64,000 nt of DNA, taken from Mucor racemosus (taxonomy: Eukaryota > Mucoromycota > Mucoromycetes > Mucorales > Mucoraceae). This document shows, piece by piece, positions 1-11,204 of the stretch. The stretch covers positions 806,001-870,000 of the forward strand of contig JAPEHQ010000004.1 in NCBI GenBank assembly GCA_027405735.1, in the 5' to 3' direction. Made by a program: the position numbers and the translations under genes. The number at the start of each line of letters is the position of its first letter. Position 1 is the first letter of the stretch. Below the pieces are notes generated by a model. That model saw nothing but the letters and a program-made list of their open reading frames with translations, made no database searches and was not told the origin of the DNA.

Positions 1-239
1 AAAAAGAGAGGGATATTTTGGAATATCAGAAAAAAATCATTTTTTAAAAATTTACCCAGAGGCAAGTAACTATTTTATTATATTTTCACTGCTTACAGTA
101 TTTACTCTACCATTGAAAAAGAAATATGGACGTATTGCCTGAAGGGAACACAAGGTAATAAGCACTATAGTTGCAGTGGTAGTACAAAAAATAGCCTAGT
201 TATATATATTAAATTGAAAAACAAAAATTTTATAAGCGG

Positions 240-312
240 GGGGAAATGGTGTAGTGGCTATCACATTCGCTTTGCATGCGAAAGGCCCCGGGTTCAATCC
301 CCGGTTTCTCCA
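240..312 (+). tRNA. tRNA-Ala (anticodon UGC)
   Basis: A 73-nt cloverleaf folds cleanly without an intron. The 7-bp acceptor stem (240-246 with 305-311) contains a G-U pair at the third position (G242 with T309). That is the G3:U70 identity element of alanine tRNAs and agrees with the UGC anticodon in the loop TTTGCAT. The anticodon stem TTCGC/GCGAA and the T stem CCGGG/CCCGG (loop TTCAATC) are perfect, and A312 is the discriminator. CCA is not encoded. A T-rich stretch about 35 nt downstream could stop RNA polymerase III. Confidence 0.95.
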
Positions 313-963
313 ACCGATTATATATCCTTGAGTTTATCTCAAGGATGTTCTTTTTGTTTTTTTGATATTTCGAAAGTCGAAAACAATTACTTCATTTTTT
401 CTGTTTATTTTTTTTTATTTTTGAATGTTTTTCAAAAAGAAACAGTGCTGTACGATGTCGTGTGCTGAGATATATGTTTTACAGTAGATTCAAATAAATG
501 TATACAAAAGATTATATATGAGATAAAAGATGATCTTTATTATTATTATATGTTTTGATATTTTATACTAATTAAAAAGGTTACACACAAAGTCTGTGTG
601 TACCTGACAACGATCGTTCACCATGTCGTAGAAGTTCAATTTTTGATTTGATTCATATTCTCATTTATTCAATCAAATTTTTTTATACAATGACGAATGA
701 AGAAATAGAGTAAAGTGGGAGAAGACGACGGAGAGGAACTGATTGTCGTTAAAAAATGATATAGATGTTCAGGGGAAGGGGAGTAAGAAGAGGGGAAATA
801 CAATTAAAAATTATATATATATATAAATGGTAGTTATAAGAAATCCAGGAAGAATATGGTTTACATACGAATCTTTGCTGATAATGTTGTTGTTGTTGCT
901 CAAATCCAAACAAAAGTAAAAAAGCAAATAAAAGAAATAATAATATAAGAATAATATATAGAT
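313..963. other. Intergenic, tRNA to PP6 3' end
   Basis: AT-rich sequence between the tRNA and the 3' end of the phosphatase gene. It probably contains the phosphatase 3' UTR. I see no coding region or repeat shared with the rest of the window. Confidence 0.5.
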
Positions 964-2401
964 TTATACAAAGTATTGACCTCCTGTGCCACCCATCTTT
1001 GATCCACCCATTCCATTTCTAGCAGAAAATGGAGTAAAACGATCCTGATCTGGTACAGCATCGAATATTTTGAATTTTGTATCGTTATCACTCACTTCCA
1101 TAATGGAAGCAACATTACCACAACGATAACAATAATTAGGTGCAGACCAAACCGTAACTAATTCATCATTAGGAAACATGTATTTATATCCTTCTTGTAC
1201 CAATTGATGTGCTCTAGCAATTAATGATAATCCATTGATATGATTAAACTGAAATAATAAAAGCGTTAATTCTCATTTTAGAATCTACCATGTTCTCAAT
1301 CCTTACCTCGCTTGTTACTTTGCCCCCAAACAACCAACCAGCACCTCTAGGACTCACTGCCCATGTGTCTATATCTTCAGGATCAGACCACATTAAATCA
1401 CAAAAAGATCCTTCGTGAGGAATTTCTTGTAAACGATGAATAGTTCTCATTTGATCGAGAGCTTTAATATCGGGTGATAAACCACCATGAACACATAAAA
1501 TTGATCCATCAATAATCTACAAAAAAAACAAAAAAAACAATAATAATTAATATTCATGTTTTTCTCCACATTTTTCGGATAAAATACATTACAGCAGCTA
1601 AAGTCAAATAATCAAATACTGAGCAACAGTATTTCCAAACGTTCGCATTTCCGTATTTTGTTTGACATTCATCTAAAACAAACTTGTAAATATGGTGATC
1701 TCGCTCAATACTATCCAGAAACAAAGATTACCATAAAACCCGTACACTTGGGTGATTTGTCTGCTTTCATGATTTCCTCTTAATAAAGTAATTTTATCGG
1801 GATATCTAAAAACATGGCAACACAATTAGAATTGCGTACAAACAATTATTAAACTACATTACTTTGCTTTCAAGACCATCAAAAGTGTGAATGTTTCTAA
1901 ACTGAAATAACCACGATCAACATAGTCGCCCTGTATAAACAAAAATATATTAATATTATATATTTTCGTATAAAGTAAAAAATCACTTGCCATGAAAATG
2001 TAGTTTGTATCTTTAACATCTCCACCAACATTGAATAGTTCAAGTAAGTCATAAAATTGGCCTATTTATCATGTTAATCTAAGAAAAAAGGAGAAACAAA
2101 AAATACAATCAGATTTACCATGGATGTCACCACATACAGTAACAGGGGATTGAACTGGTTGAATATTTGATTCCTCCATTAACAATTCTTTGACCTAGCA
2201 AAGACTATTTAATATATTTTATTCACTTTATACAAACGGAGAAATTCGAAAAAAGGAAATAGCAAGAAAAATAAAGAGGACGCGCAACCCATCATCATTA
2301 AACTTTGATCAACTTACCATCTCACATAATTTTTTTATATCTTGCTCAGGTAAATATTCGCATTTGCGAACAGTTTCTAGCCATTCATCTGGATTTCCCA
2401 T
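964..2401 (-). CDS. sit4: Serine/threonine protein phosphatase PP6 catalytic subunit (Sit4 type)
   Basis: Catalytic subunit of the PP2A-like phosphatase PP6, which acts with SAPS subunits in cell-cycle and TOR signalling. I join eight exons on the minus strand: 2401-2318, 2194-2119, 2061-1991, 1930-1863, 1805-1732, 1672-1593, 1516-1307 and 1248-964, giving 315 residues (human PPP6C has about 305). The metallophosphatase signatures are all present: GDIHG (about residues 50-54), GDYVDRG (78-84) and RGNHE (109-113), followed by [11 protein letters not shown] near the C-terminus. The segments [14 protein letters not shown] and [11 protein letters not shown], and the start [19 protein letters not shown], fit PP6 better than PP2A or PP4. 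The C-terminus ends in YFV rather than the usual YFL. The third intron starts with GC, not GT. Confidence 0.95.
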
Positions 2402-3350
2402 TATGAAATTAAATTGCGTTTTGCTTTTGAGTTTTGTTTTTAAATAAAATGAAAAAGTGTAAAAAGTCTATAATAAAATACTTTTTTTTTTATAATGAAA
2501 TTTTGAATGTGATTGTATTGTTATCTAGCGGTTCTTTGTTATATATATATATATCTATATAAAAGAAAAAGCCTAGATTGACTATATAACAATAATAAAA
2601 GAAAACAAAAAAGGGAAAGGGCTAAATAAATCTATAGACCCCATTCAATTCTTTTTTGAAATAATGATTACTGGCCCAACAAGAAGTTATAGCCCTTTTT
2701 TCATCTACCGCAATATTATGGATTGGTTATCAGTTGCGATTTAGTAATTATCATTGCAATTATAATGTGTAAATCATTCAGGAGAATATTTTATTGCATT
2801 GTATAGATTCTCCTATTTTTCTGCTATCATATACAATTAGTCTTTAAAGTTAGTACTGATGAAATAAATAGTATACAGATTTGGCTTTAAAACAAAGGAA
2901 AGATCTCAAGATCTTATCCCGGGTATGTTGATTCATAATAAATCAACATTCATGTGGTATTCCATAATCAATGACTATATTTGAAATAAACACTCGAATA
3001 AAATATTCAATCTCGGACCATTTATATTGGTACAATTCTTCATTGAATATCAAAAGAAACCCTATTTCAATTGAATATTATGCGTTTAGCGGTAGTCAAG
3101 GGGCTAACTAAGTTTAAAGGCAATGATGATCTCCATGGCAACCCTAAAAAATGACAGTTGTTAGGCAATATACTGTAACGGTATATTAACTTATGTGTCC
3201 AAAAGAAGCAATTGGGAGTCTGATTAGTCCAGTGCATAAAAAGAGTATAAATTGATTACTTACCAATAAAAATAATTTGATTTGAAAAAAGGGTTTGAAG
3301 AGTAAGTAATATTTAGTACATCATTCTATATAAGCTATGTATTACCTACC
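2402..3350. other. Intergenic: PP6 promoter and 3' flank of the Fanzor-like gene
   Basis: About 950 bp with no coding region. The left part holds the PP6 promoter and 5' UTR. The right part lies immediately downstream of the Fanzor-like gene (minus strand), where TnpB/Fanzor guide RNAs are usually encoded. Two compact hairpins occur there: 9-bp arms at 2925-2933 and 2941-2949 with a 7-nt loop, and 7-bp arms at 3167-3173 and 3181-3187 with a 7-nt loop. I found no terminal inverted repeat matching the other side of the gene by eye. Confidence 0.5.
2925..2949. other. Perfect hairpin downstream of the Fanzor-like gene
   Basis: Arms ATGTTGATT and AATCAACAT (9 bp) enclose a 7-nt loop. It lies about 400 nt past the Fanzor-like stop codon. 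It could belong to a guide RNA or a terminator, but AT-rich DNA also makes such hairpins by chance. Confidence 0.35.
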
Positions 3351-6300
3351 TCAAAGAGTATTGCCGCCATCAAGCGGCGAGCCCATTCGTTGTTTCCTGT
3401 ACAGAAAATCAAGGGCTAAATCATTGAATTTGATTCGATTTGTATAATTTGACTTTTCATCAAAACAAGGAAAAGTGACACCAAAAAGAAGTTGGGCCAC
3501 ACCAGCCAAACCAATAGCCAATGCCGATACCTGGTCCCGACACACCACTTTAAATGCATTTGGGCATTTTTGATTGAGACATATAAACGAACCATTGACA
3601 GTCTTGATTTTACCAGCAATAACACCAACAGGATGAGAAAGCTTGGAGTAGCAGAAGAGACATGTCTGAGAGCTATTGTACTCATTTGTGATAAGGGTAG
3701 GTGTATAAAGACCATGTCTTGACTCTTTCCAGTGCCCGCCAAATCTCTGATGCTTCTTTATACGTGAGCCTATACCGTGTCCACGGTCACCAATCATCAT
3801 AATAGGCCTTTTAGCTCCAGAGGTTTTTCTTTCATCTGCTGCCAACTTGTCGTAAAATCTTCTCTTCTTCAATTCCAATCTTCGTCTCTGTTTACACTGC
3901 GAATTGCTGTAATAAAACGAACGCAATTTGTCACGAGCATCGCAGTGATGAGAGATTGCTTCTTGTAACTCTTCAGCTGTTTGGCATTGATGTAAGTTGT
4001 AATTTGATAACTTCTCTTCTCCGTCCAAGACTACATGTCCTTCTGTTGTCGACTTTTTCTTTTGAACAATTGATTTGGTATATGAAGCCAACCCACTACC
4101 TTGATTGATTTCCTTTGGACCGATGGTGAGAGAAAGAGGCAGTTTCATGCATTCTAAATTGTACATGTCGTCTGTATCCATGGCATCCTCTAACATTGAT
4201 AAGCGTATAAATTAGTTTTATCTTGCATGTGCTTAAGGACTATTGTGTCATATTACCTAAGATTTGGAATCGATTATATAGCTCTAAATGGAATGTAAAT
4301 CGATTGATATCAAAATAAACTGTCTCAGTAGTCTTGATGATGCCATTGTCAGTTCCACTGAATACTACATCATCTAAATTCACGTCAGTATCAAGCATAC
4401 ATTCTTCAACCTTTTTATGACAAGGTTTGCTGTTGATAATAAATGGGTTCGGTGATGTAGTCGATGTTAAATAAGTCGAGGGGTTTCGATATTCGGATAT
4501 TTGTCGTTTTAATGATTGAAGATCTTGTCGTACATCACGAATGCCAATCATTAATTCCCTCTTTTTCAACTTTGTCATTTCAACTTCACGATAGTACTTG
4601 TTTCGACCTGCTACCTTGTTTTTCCAATCTCTTTTCGAAGCACGAACACTCTTGGTTGTCAAAATAAACTGATCCAGTTCTTTTCTTCGTTCCTTAAACA
4701 ACGTCTCCAAATCAGATCTACGATTATTCAAAGCCTTTAATCTGTCATCCTCATCCTGGGCTATTGATTTATTGATTGCTTTTGGCTTTTTCTGACGTTG
4801 TTGAATATAATCTACTGTGCCATATATTCTGATAGTCTTCAGTCCAGGAAGAATGTGGATTCTATTTGCAAACTCTAGTCCGTAGCTTGACGATATCTTT
4901 TTTAGTTGATCAATATTGAAAAATGCGCTGAAGACAGCATCTTTATTAGCAAGAGCTGAACCTTGTTTGATACGGTTGCCTTTGAGATCCAAAACAAACA
5001 TTCTTTGTCTGCATTGTTTTGAGCAAAAGAGCGCATAAAGCGTTGTTGTATCAACAAGGAAGGAGTGGAGAGCAGTCGGTTTGATAATTGGCATTAATTT
5101 CACAACTTGACCATCGTATCCAATTGATCGTAACACTTGATTTGCCATCAAGACAAATGGGACCTGATATTGAAAGAGATGATAGTTATCTTTATCTGGT
5201 ATATAAGGCTTTACGAAATTCACTATCTTTATGATTGTCTCATATTCTTTGTCGTCAAGGTTCTTGAGCTTCATTTCAAAATAGCGTCTTGTAACCGTTT
5301 GTGTTTGAAATAATGCTGATCTTGTTACTTGTAACAATTGTCCAATCCTTCTTCTGGGAGTATCCTTGGTCTTTTCAGCATTGATATCATCTCTAACTAA
5401 AGCATCCTCTATATCATCATCATCATCATCATTGTCATCTTTTCGTCCTCTCTTATTTTTCGGGTTTTCTTTCCAACCAGAATCCCTCTCTTCACGCTAC
5501 ATGAATAACACAAAATGTTATTTAATGCTCTTGTAATATTCAAAGTTGAAGCATGTTTACCTCTCTTTCAAGTGCTTGTCTGTATGTGTCTAATCTCCTC
5601 TGGCACAAACTTGCAGATAACTCTTTTTCCTTTTGTAAGTACTTGATTCGTTTCTTTTCCTCATTAGCAAACAGCCTTCTTCTTCCATTCCTGGTCATAC
5701 GTAACAAAGAGATACGTTCCTCTGGTATTCTGCAGTTAGTAACCCTTCTCGTTGCTTTTTTGCCTTTATTCTGATGTTTCGCCTTGTTAGCCTTGAAATC
5801 ATTATCTTGATTAGGGCAAAGATGTATGATTAAGAGGAATCGCAAGAGCCTTGTCAGCAGTTTGTTCACGATGATGTTGTCTGACCACATTTTATGAAAA
5901 TTGATGTAATACAACTGGCGAGCCATCTTTGTCACGTGTGAAGATAAGTCTTTGTAGAGGTTCACTTCATCACGACCCAATACATCTACTATTGCTTTAT
6001 GAAGAATATGTGTCTTCAACGACGAGTCTTGGACACCCCTTGCACCATAGAATGTTGAATGAATGAGTTCCAGATGTGAGTCTTGAAACAGTTTGTCATA
6101 GTTGGCCTTGAAATCTTCATCTTCTAAACAGTTAGGATCCAAGGGTTTAGCAACTGAAGCATCTTCTTCCAAGTACCCTTCAGGCAAGACTTGAGATATC
6201 TTGTTGCCCTCATGAGCGACAAGTGGCACAGCATGATTTTCCAAGACAAAATTATATTCATTGAATACGAGAATCATTTTGAAGACTTGATTACTAAAAT

Positions 6301-7024
6301 CAGATATATAGTCTGAGACAGATTGCATGTTGTCGTTGATAGTACTTGTAAACAATGATTGAGCTTGTTGAGATAAGTCTGATCGAAGCACTGATCGAAG
6401 AGAAGTAGAGCAGGCTCTGTACTGCGTGCTGTCTTCATATTCACCGATATCTTCATCATCGGTATCTTCATCTTCATCCATATCATCATTACTATCATCA
6501 TTACTATCGTCATCATCATCATCTCTTCTGTTGTCAGTAGATGATGTACTTGCTTCATTGTTCAAAATAGAGCGCTTTGTGGTGACGAAGTTTTTTCGAA
6601 CAAAATCTGTCCAGTATTCTACGCTCTTTTTCTTTGTTTTCTTACACTCATTTCTCAAAAATGATTCAATAGAAGCAGCATCGACATTGATACTTGCTGC
6701 AGCATTAGTTACCACACCCTTGGGAAGTCTTGTACCTTTCAGAAGAATCTCGTAAAGTTTATCATATTTCTGGTCTTTACATTGCTCGATTGAGTTTACA
6801 AGTCTAATCTTGAATTGAGCTTCTAAAGCACTCATGTGGTTTGCTTTGTCATAGGATGTTAAACGCTTCCTATTACTACATCCTTGGCCATCATCTTCAA
6901 ATGAGGCTGGAGGGTTTATGGTGGTTGTGCCTGAAATATAAACATCTAATTGTCTTTTTCTTCTTCTCATTTTGAATAATAATGTATATGTTATAACAAG
7001 ATAAAGAAAAGGAAGAGGGCTCAA
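3351..7024 (-). CDS. Fanzor-like protein (eukaryotic TnpB/OrfB family, putative RNA-guided nuclease)
   Basis: Three exons join in phase: 7024-5561, 5496-4257 and 4189-3351. Donors are GTAAAC and GTAATA. The product has 1180 residues (1162 from the second ATG at 6970, which begins MRRRKRQ, a possible nuclear-localisation stretch). The N-terminal third has a strongly acidic Asp/Ser run near residues 170-200. The C-terminal third shows the TnpB/Fanzor nuclease core: RuvC-I in FSGTDNGIIKTT (Asp 871), a Gly-rich IGDRGHGIGS segment (about 1034-1043), a glutamate in NEYNSSQTC (Glu 1071) just before a zinc ribbon (Cys 1078, 1081, 1105, 1110), and RuvC-III in CRDQVSALAIG (Asp 1120). Placing the glutamate beside the first Cys pair is the rearranged site known from Fanzors. 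The family cuts DNA guided by an RNA encoded at or after the 3' end. Family membership is inference from motifs; activity is untested. It lies between two host genes and has no second copy in the window. Confidence 0.82.
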
Positions 7025-8055
7025 ATATTGTGTTCGTACATAATAAGCAGCTTTAAAGGCGCAGTCCTGTTATATTAAATGTTAAATTGGCATTGATAAC
7101 AATCGAATTGATAAATTAGGTTCAATGGAAATGTCTAGCAAATTGCTGTATTGGATAGTCGATTAAAGACTTTACTAATAATCAATTATATGTATGTATA
7201 TGCAATAACTAACAAAGATTTCTCTGTACTGAGCTATCAATCAAAATAGTTTAAGCTTTCTCCCCCTTTCAGATGAGTTTGATTCATAGTGTCTACGATG
7301 TCAATACAAACAGTGAAAATAAAAGGCATTTGGCAGATGTGGATTTAAGCTCAGTCAAGTGTAAATATCTGCATAATGTATAATTTTATATGGTCAGATT
7401 CAAAATCGGAGCGTGCACCTATTTCAATGGATAATCAGAAAATAAAAAATGCAAGGCTATACTTGAGATTCTACAGAATATTTCCAAAAAAGTTATTTCT
7501 ATTAATGTTGATTTCTCAGCGAGTATAAAGGCTTTAAAAGTGAAACACTTGCTTTCCCAGGGGGAATAATACATAATAAAATGTATTATAACTGAAAGTA
7601 CAAATCAGAGTTAAATATTAAGTTATTTAATGAAAAAATTCATATATTAATATTAGATTAAGCTTGACAGGTTTATGATAGAGTTATGCTTCCAGAATTT
7701 ATTATTTTTTATTGAAGTTTTTTCTAGTTTTTATGAGCGTTACTCAGTCAAACACTGAATAAATTCAGTTTCATCCACTTAATTTTTGGTATTAGACATT
7801 CGTTGACTTCCATATTTAGAAATAGATGAAGCAATTCAAGAGCTTTGATTGGCTGAATTTAAATTTAGGTTTCTAATTTTATTTATTCGAGTCAATATAC
7901 TGATCGGCTATTTAAACTTGTCCGGTGAAGTGTGCAAGGGATGTTTGAACTCAAAACTTATAGGATTCAAGGCAAGACGGAGGGAGCAGCAACAGGCAAA
8001 AGCAAGTTCTAAACTGGCAAAGCTGAATTTCCCTCCTTTTTAATCGATATACAAT
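7025..8055. other. Intergenic between the Fanzor-like gene and RPS3
   Basis: About 1 kb holding the promoters of two divergent genes, the Fanzor-like gene leftwards and RPS3 rightwards. No coding region is supported. The frame open from 7849 to 8043 ends 12 nt before the RPS3 ATG and has no family resemblance. A short palindrome-like stretch lies near 7568-7592. I could not define a mobile-element edge here. Confidence 0.5.
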
Positions 8056-9213
8056 ATGGCCGCTGTTGCAGCTCAGATCTCCAAGAAGAGAAAGGTATGT
8101 ATACTATACATATATGATCCATGAATAAATGATAGATAAATCATCTATGTAGATGGATGCATGGTTAAAATTGTGATGTACTAAATACACTTTGTTTTGA
8201 TTTTGTAGTTTGTAAGTTTTTTTTTCATTTTTTTTTTTCATTTTTTTTCTTTGAAACGTTGGAAATATCTATGTGAATGAATATACAAAAAGACGAATCG
8301 CTACAACTTTTTTTCTTACATTACACACAATATATTCAACAGCATTTTGCACATTTAACGACAATTTATATTGATTCAACTTTGTATATGTATAGGTCGC
8401 CGATGGTGTTTTCTACGCCGAATTGAACGAGTTCTTCACTCGTGAACTTGCTGAAGATGGTTATGCTGGTGTTGAGGTCCGTGTCACTCCTGCCCGTACC
8501 GAGTAAATGTCAAAGAATTTCAACAAAAAAACAACCAAAATTAATCTTTAACTTTATAGAATCATCATCCGTGCCACTCACACCCAAAACGTTCTTGGTG
8601 AGAAGGGTCGTCGTATTCGTGAATTGACCACTCTTGTCCAAAAGCGTTTCAAGTTCCCCGAGAACGCTGTTGAGCTTTATGCTGAACGTGTTCAAAACCG
8701 TGGTCTCTGTGCCATTGCTCAATGTGAGTCTGTCAAGTTCAAGCTCCTTAACGGTTTGGCTGTTCGTCGGTAAGAGTATAAATCAGTAGAGAGTGTATAT
8801 GCGTATACTCATGAATAATCCTTGTTAATAGTGCCTGTTATGGTGTTGTCCGTTTCGTCATGGAATCTGGTGCCAAGGGTTGTGAAGTTGTCGTCTCTGG
8901 TAAGGTTCGTGCCGCTCGTGCCAAGGCCATGAAGTTCGCTGATGGTTTCATGATTCACTCTGGTAACCCTGCTCGTGAATTCATCACCACCGCTGTCCGT
9001 CACGTTGACTTGCGTCAAGGTGTTTTGGGTATCAAGGTCAAGATCATGTTGGATAACGATCCTACTGGTCGTAACGGTCCCAAGCAATGTCTTCCCGATA
9101 TTGTCACCATCCTCGAACCCAAGGAGGAGTCTGCTATCACTGAACCTACCGCTCAAGATTTCAGACCTGCTGCTCCCGTCGCTGCTCCTGCTGCCGAGCC
9201 TGTTGAAGCTTAA
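8056..9213 (+). CDS. RPS3: 40S ribosomal protein uS3 (RPS3)
   Basis: Small-subunit ribosomal protein with a KH domain, at the mRNA entry channel. I join five exons: 8056-8094, 8209-8211, 8396-8502, 8560-8769 and 8832-9213, giving 246 residues (yeast 240). The product reads [24 protein letters not shown], then [26 protein letters not shown] and [11 protein letters not shown], with the fungal-type C-terminal PVEA. All introns are GT-AG. The second exon is only 3 nt (TTT) and supplies the Phe that family members carry between the KKRK and VADG motifs (Leu in yeast). Without it the protein would still be in frame but one conserved residue short. Codon use is rich in C-ending codons, as expected for a highly expressed gene and unlike its neighbours. 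Confidence 0.97.
8209..8211 (+). other. RPS3: Putative 3-nt microexon (TTT, Phe) of RPS3
   Basis: TTT is bounded by a good acceptor (ATTTTGTAG) and a good donor (GTAAGT). It divides what would otherwise be a 301-nt intron into introns of 113 and 184 nt. Inclusion restores the conserved residue after KKRK. The inference rests on family conservation plus splice signals, not on a transcript. Confidence 0.8.
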
Positions 9214-9642
9214 ATAAAATAAAAGAATTTTTTTATACGAGTATATACATTTTGCCAAAATGATTGCGGTCTAATTTTGCTTGGAGCATTTCTTTAGCTT
9301 GTTTATGAGAAATATGTTGAGGGAAATGATATTTTAGGATTAACAAGAGGAGATCAGACATTATACTTCTATTATTATTATATGGCGAAACCTTGTTTTG
9401 AAAGATTGGATCGCATTTAAAGATTTTTTTTAGCGGTTTTAAACCAATTTAATCAACAAATACAACTGTGAAAGATCTATACAAAGATTTCTGAATGATC
9501 TTATTTTAATTTTACTACAAGGTCTGCACTAGGTGGTGGTTTTCAAACTTTTTGGATAAAGCATCGAGTTTGATTTTCCAACATTGCTAAATAATGAGGC
9601 ACCTATTCAATCAATTTTAAATAATAATGCACAGTTTTTATT
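9214..9642. other. Intergenic, RPS3 3' side to the RING-CH gene 3' side
   Basis: A 430-bp convergent gap. It begins with the RPS3 3' UTR (AATAAA-like motif at about 9213-9220) and then plain AT-rich sequence. Nothing else is recognised. Confidence 0.5.
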
Positions 9643-10945
9643 TTATTTTATATTTTCAGGAAGTGATAAAACATCTTCTTGATCTACACAATTGGTAATT
9701 CGAGTTAACCAGCGATAAATACCTCTTGCAGCAAAATCGCCTACAGCAATTCCCAATGTCACCCAACGAAGTGTCCAAAGCGGCAATTCAGCTACAAATT
9801 GTTTTGATGTAGTATATTCATATTGAGAATCGACATGAAAAGCAAAAATATTAAAATGTATCCAAAACAGAATGACCAAAGAGCAGCAATAAGTCAAAAG
9901 GAATCCCTTGAGGAGTTTGCTTAATCTTCTGGTTATACTGTTCAACCGTTGTTCTTCATCTTCTTGTATATCGTCATCGTTGTCTTGTTGATCTTGACCC
10001 AATAGTACAATATCAAACATATCGTTCAATATTTTATAGGTAAAATATATATTGTTTACACTTCCTAATAAAAAGAAACCTAAATGAAAATGCTCCAATT
10101 TACATAGAATCAGCTGCCAAAGCCTTTCATCAGAGAATGGAAATAAGAAATAATATAATAATTGATTTGAAAATAATGCATGTGAATCGTTGGAAGAAGA
10201 TGGTAAAATACAGACAGGAAATGGGGAATATAATACTCGAATAGATGCTGAATTGGTGTTTGAAATTGGTTGAATATGATGAGATGATGATAAAGATGCT
10301 AAAATGGAAGTTTGGCTACTAGTGAATAATAATCGAGTTAATGAACTAGATGCCCATGCTTGAGTTAATCCTCCAGGGTAATTTGATAAAAGGACAGAAA
10401 AATGAATAAATGCTTTCATGATGCTTCCTATTAATTTAACAAAAAGGATGTTAAATTCATGTAAATTATCTTTGTGCAACTGTGCTGTATAACATGCCTG
10501 CTGGTATTAATATGAGACCTAATAATGAAGCTGCTACAATTACTCGAAAGACTATATTTGCAATTGTTAGCCTTGCTCAATTTAAGCATATCTTTCAATA
10601 TTCTTACTTCTGTAGTGTAATAATGCGGCCCAAAGTCTTCGTTGTTTCACCCATAATCGATGCTTGCAGAGTTGACAATGATAAAGGTCGCTTTCTCGAC
10701 CTGTTTGTAACAATGCTTTTCTCCATCCTGCCATACAATGAGGATGGACGTATTTTCTAGCAGATTTATATTAGTGTTTTGCTGATAAATCAACGCTGAA
10801 AATGAATTTACATTGAACCTTTGCAATGACATGGTGAAATTAACAGACTCACTTGGTCTTTTTCAAGGCAAATTTTACACATTCGAATTTTACATGTTGA
10901 GATTGAAGTTGATTGTTTTTCTGTTGATTCAGTGTCATTTATCAT
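9643..10945 (-). CDS. RING-CH (MARCH-type) membrane E3 ubiquitin ligase
   Basis: The N-terminal exons encode a RINGv zinc finger: 10945-10812 and 10756-10608, beginning MINDTESTEK. The C4HC3 ligands are Cys23, Cys26, Cys39, Cys41, His49, Cys52, Cys72 and Cys75, in the contexts CKICLE, CHCKGSIKYVHPHC and CQLCKHR. A third exon starting at 10551, after a GCTAAC branch site and TATAG, encodes a hydrophobic helix (VIVAASLLGLILIPAGM). The last exon (stop at 9643) is a long frame with several more hydrophobic segments, including one before SQYEYTTS and one near ELPLWTLRWVTLG, as in membrane-embedded MARCH ligases. The join between the third exon and this frame (about 10455-10500) is not clear. The plausible options are an intron from a weak GTTATA donor to GGAAG, or a frameshift. 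Its substrate is unknown. Confidence 0.75.
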
Positions 10946-11204
10946 TTATTATATTTATTTCAGTTAAAAAAAGAGAAAAAGAAAAATTAAGGAGTGAAAG
11001 AAAAAGAGAAAAAAAAAAAAAACTCACGTATTACAACGGTTTGCTTTACAGTTTTCTCAGTGTGTGTAAATGTATTTGTTGTATTTAATAGCATAATGGT
11101 GAGCCAATGAAATAGATTAAACAATGAACCTACTTGAAACTGTTTTCATATATAAAAAATCATATGATTTATAATTTTACAAAAATACAACAATAAATTA
11201 ACCT

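Noticed and set aside
4240..5337. RuvC-I aspartate placed in FLVDTTTLYALF of the Fanzor-like protein
   Set aside because: FSGTDNGIIKTT lies at the expected distance before the RuvC-II region and resembles the TnpB xGxDxG pattern better.
6426..6755. Ser-rich 109-residue frame on the plus strand
   Set aside because: Antisense of the Asp-rich run in the Fanzor-like protein; same reason.
8809..9258. 149-residue frame on the minus strand
   Set aside because: Antisense of the last RPS3 exon, kept open by its biased codons.
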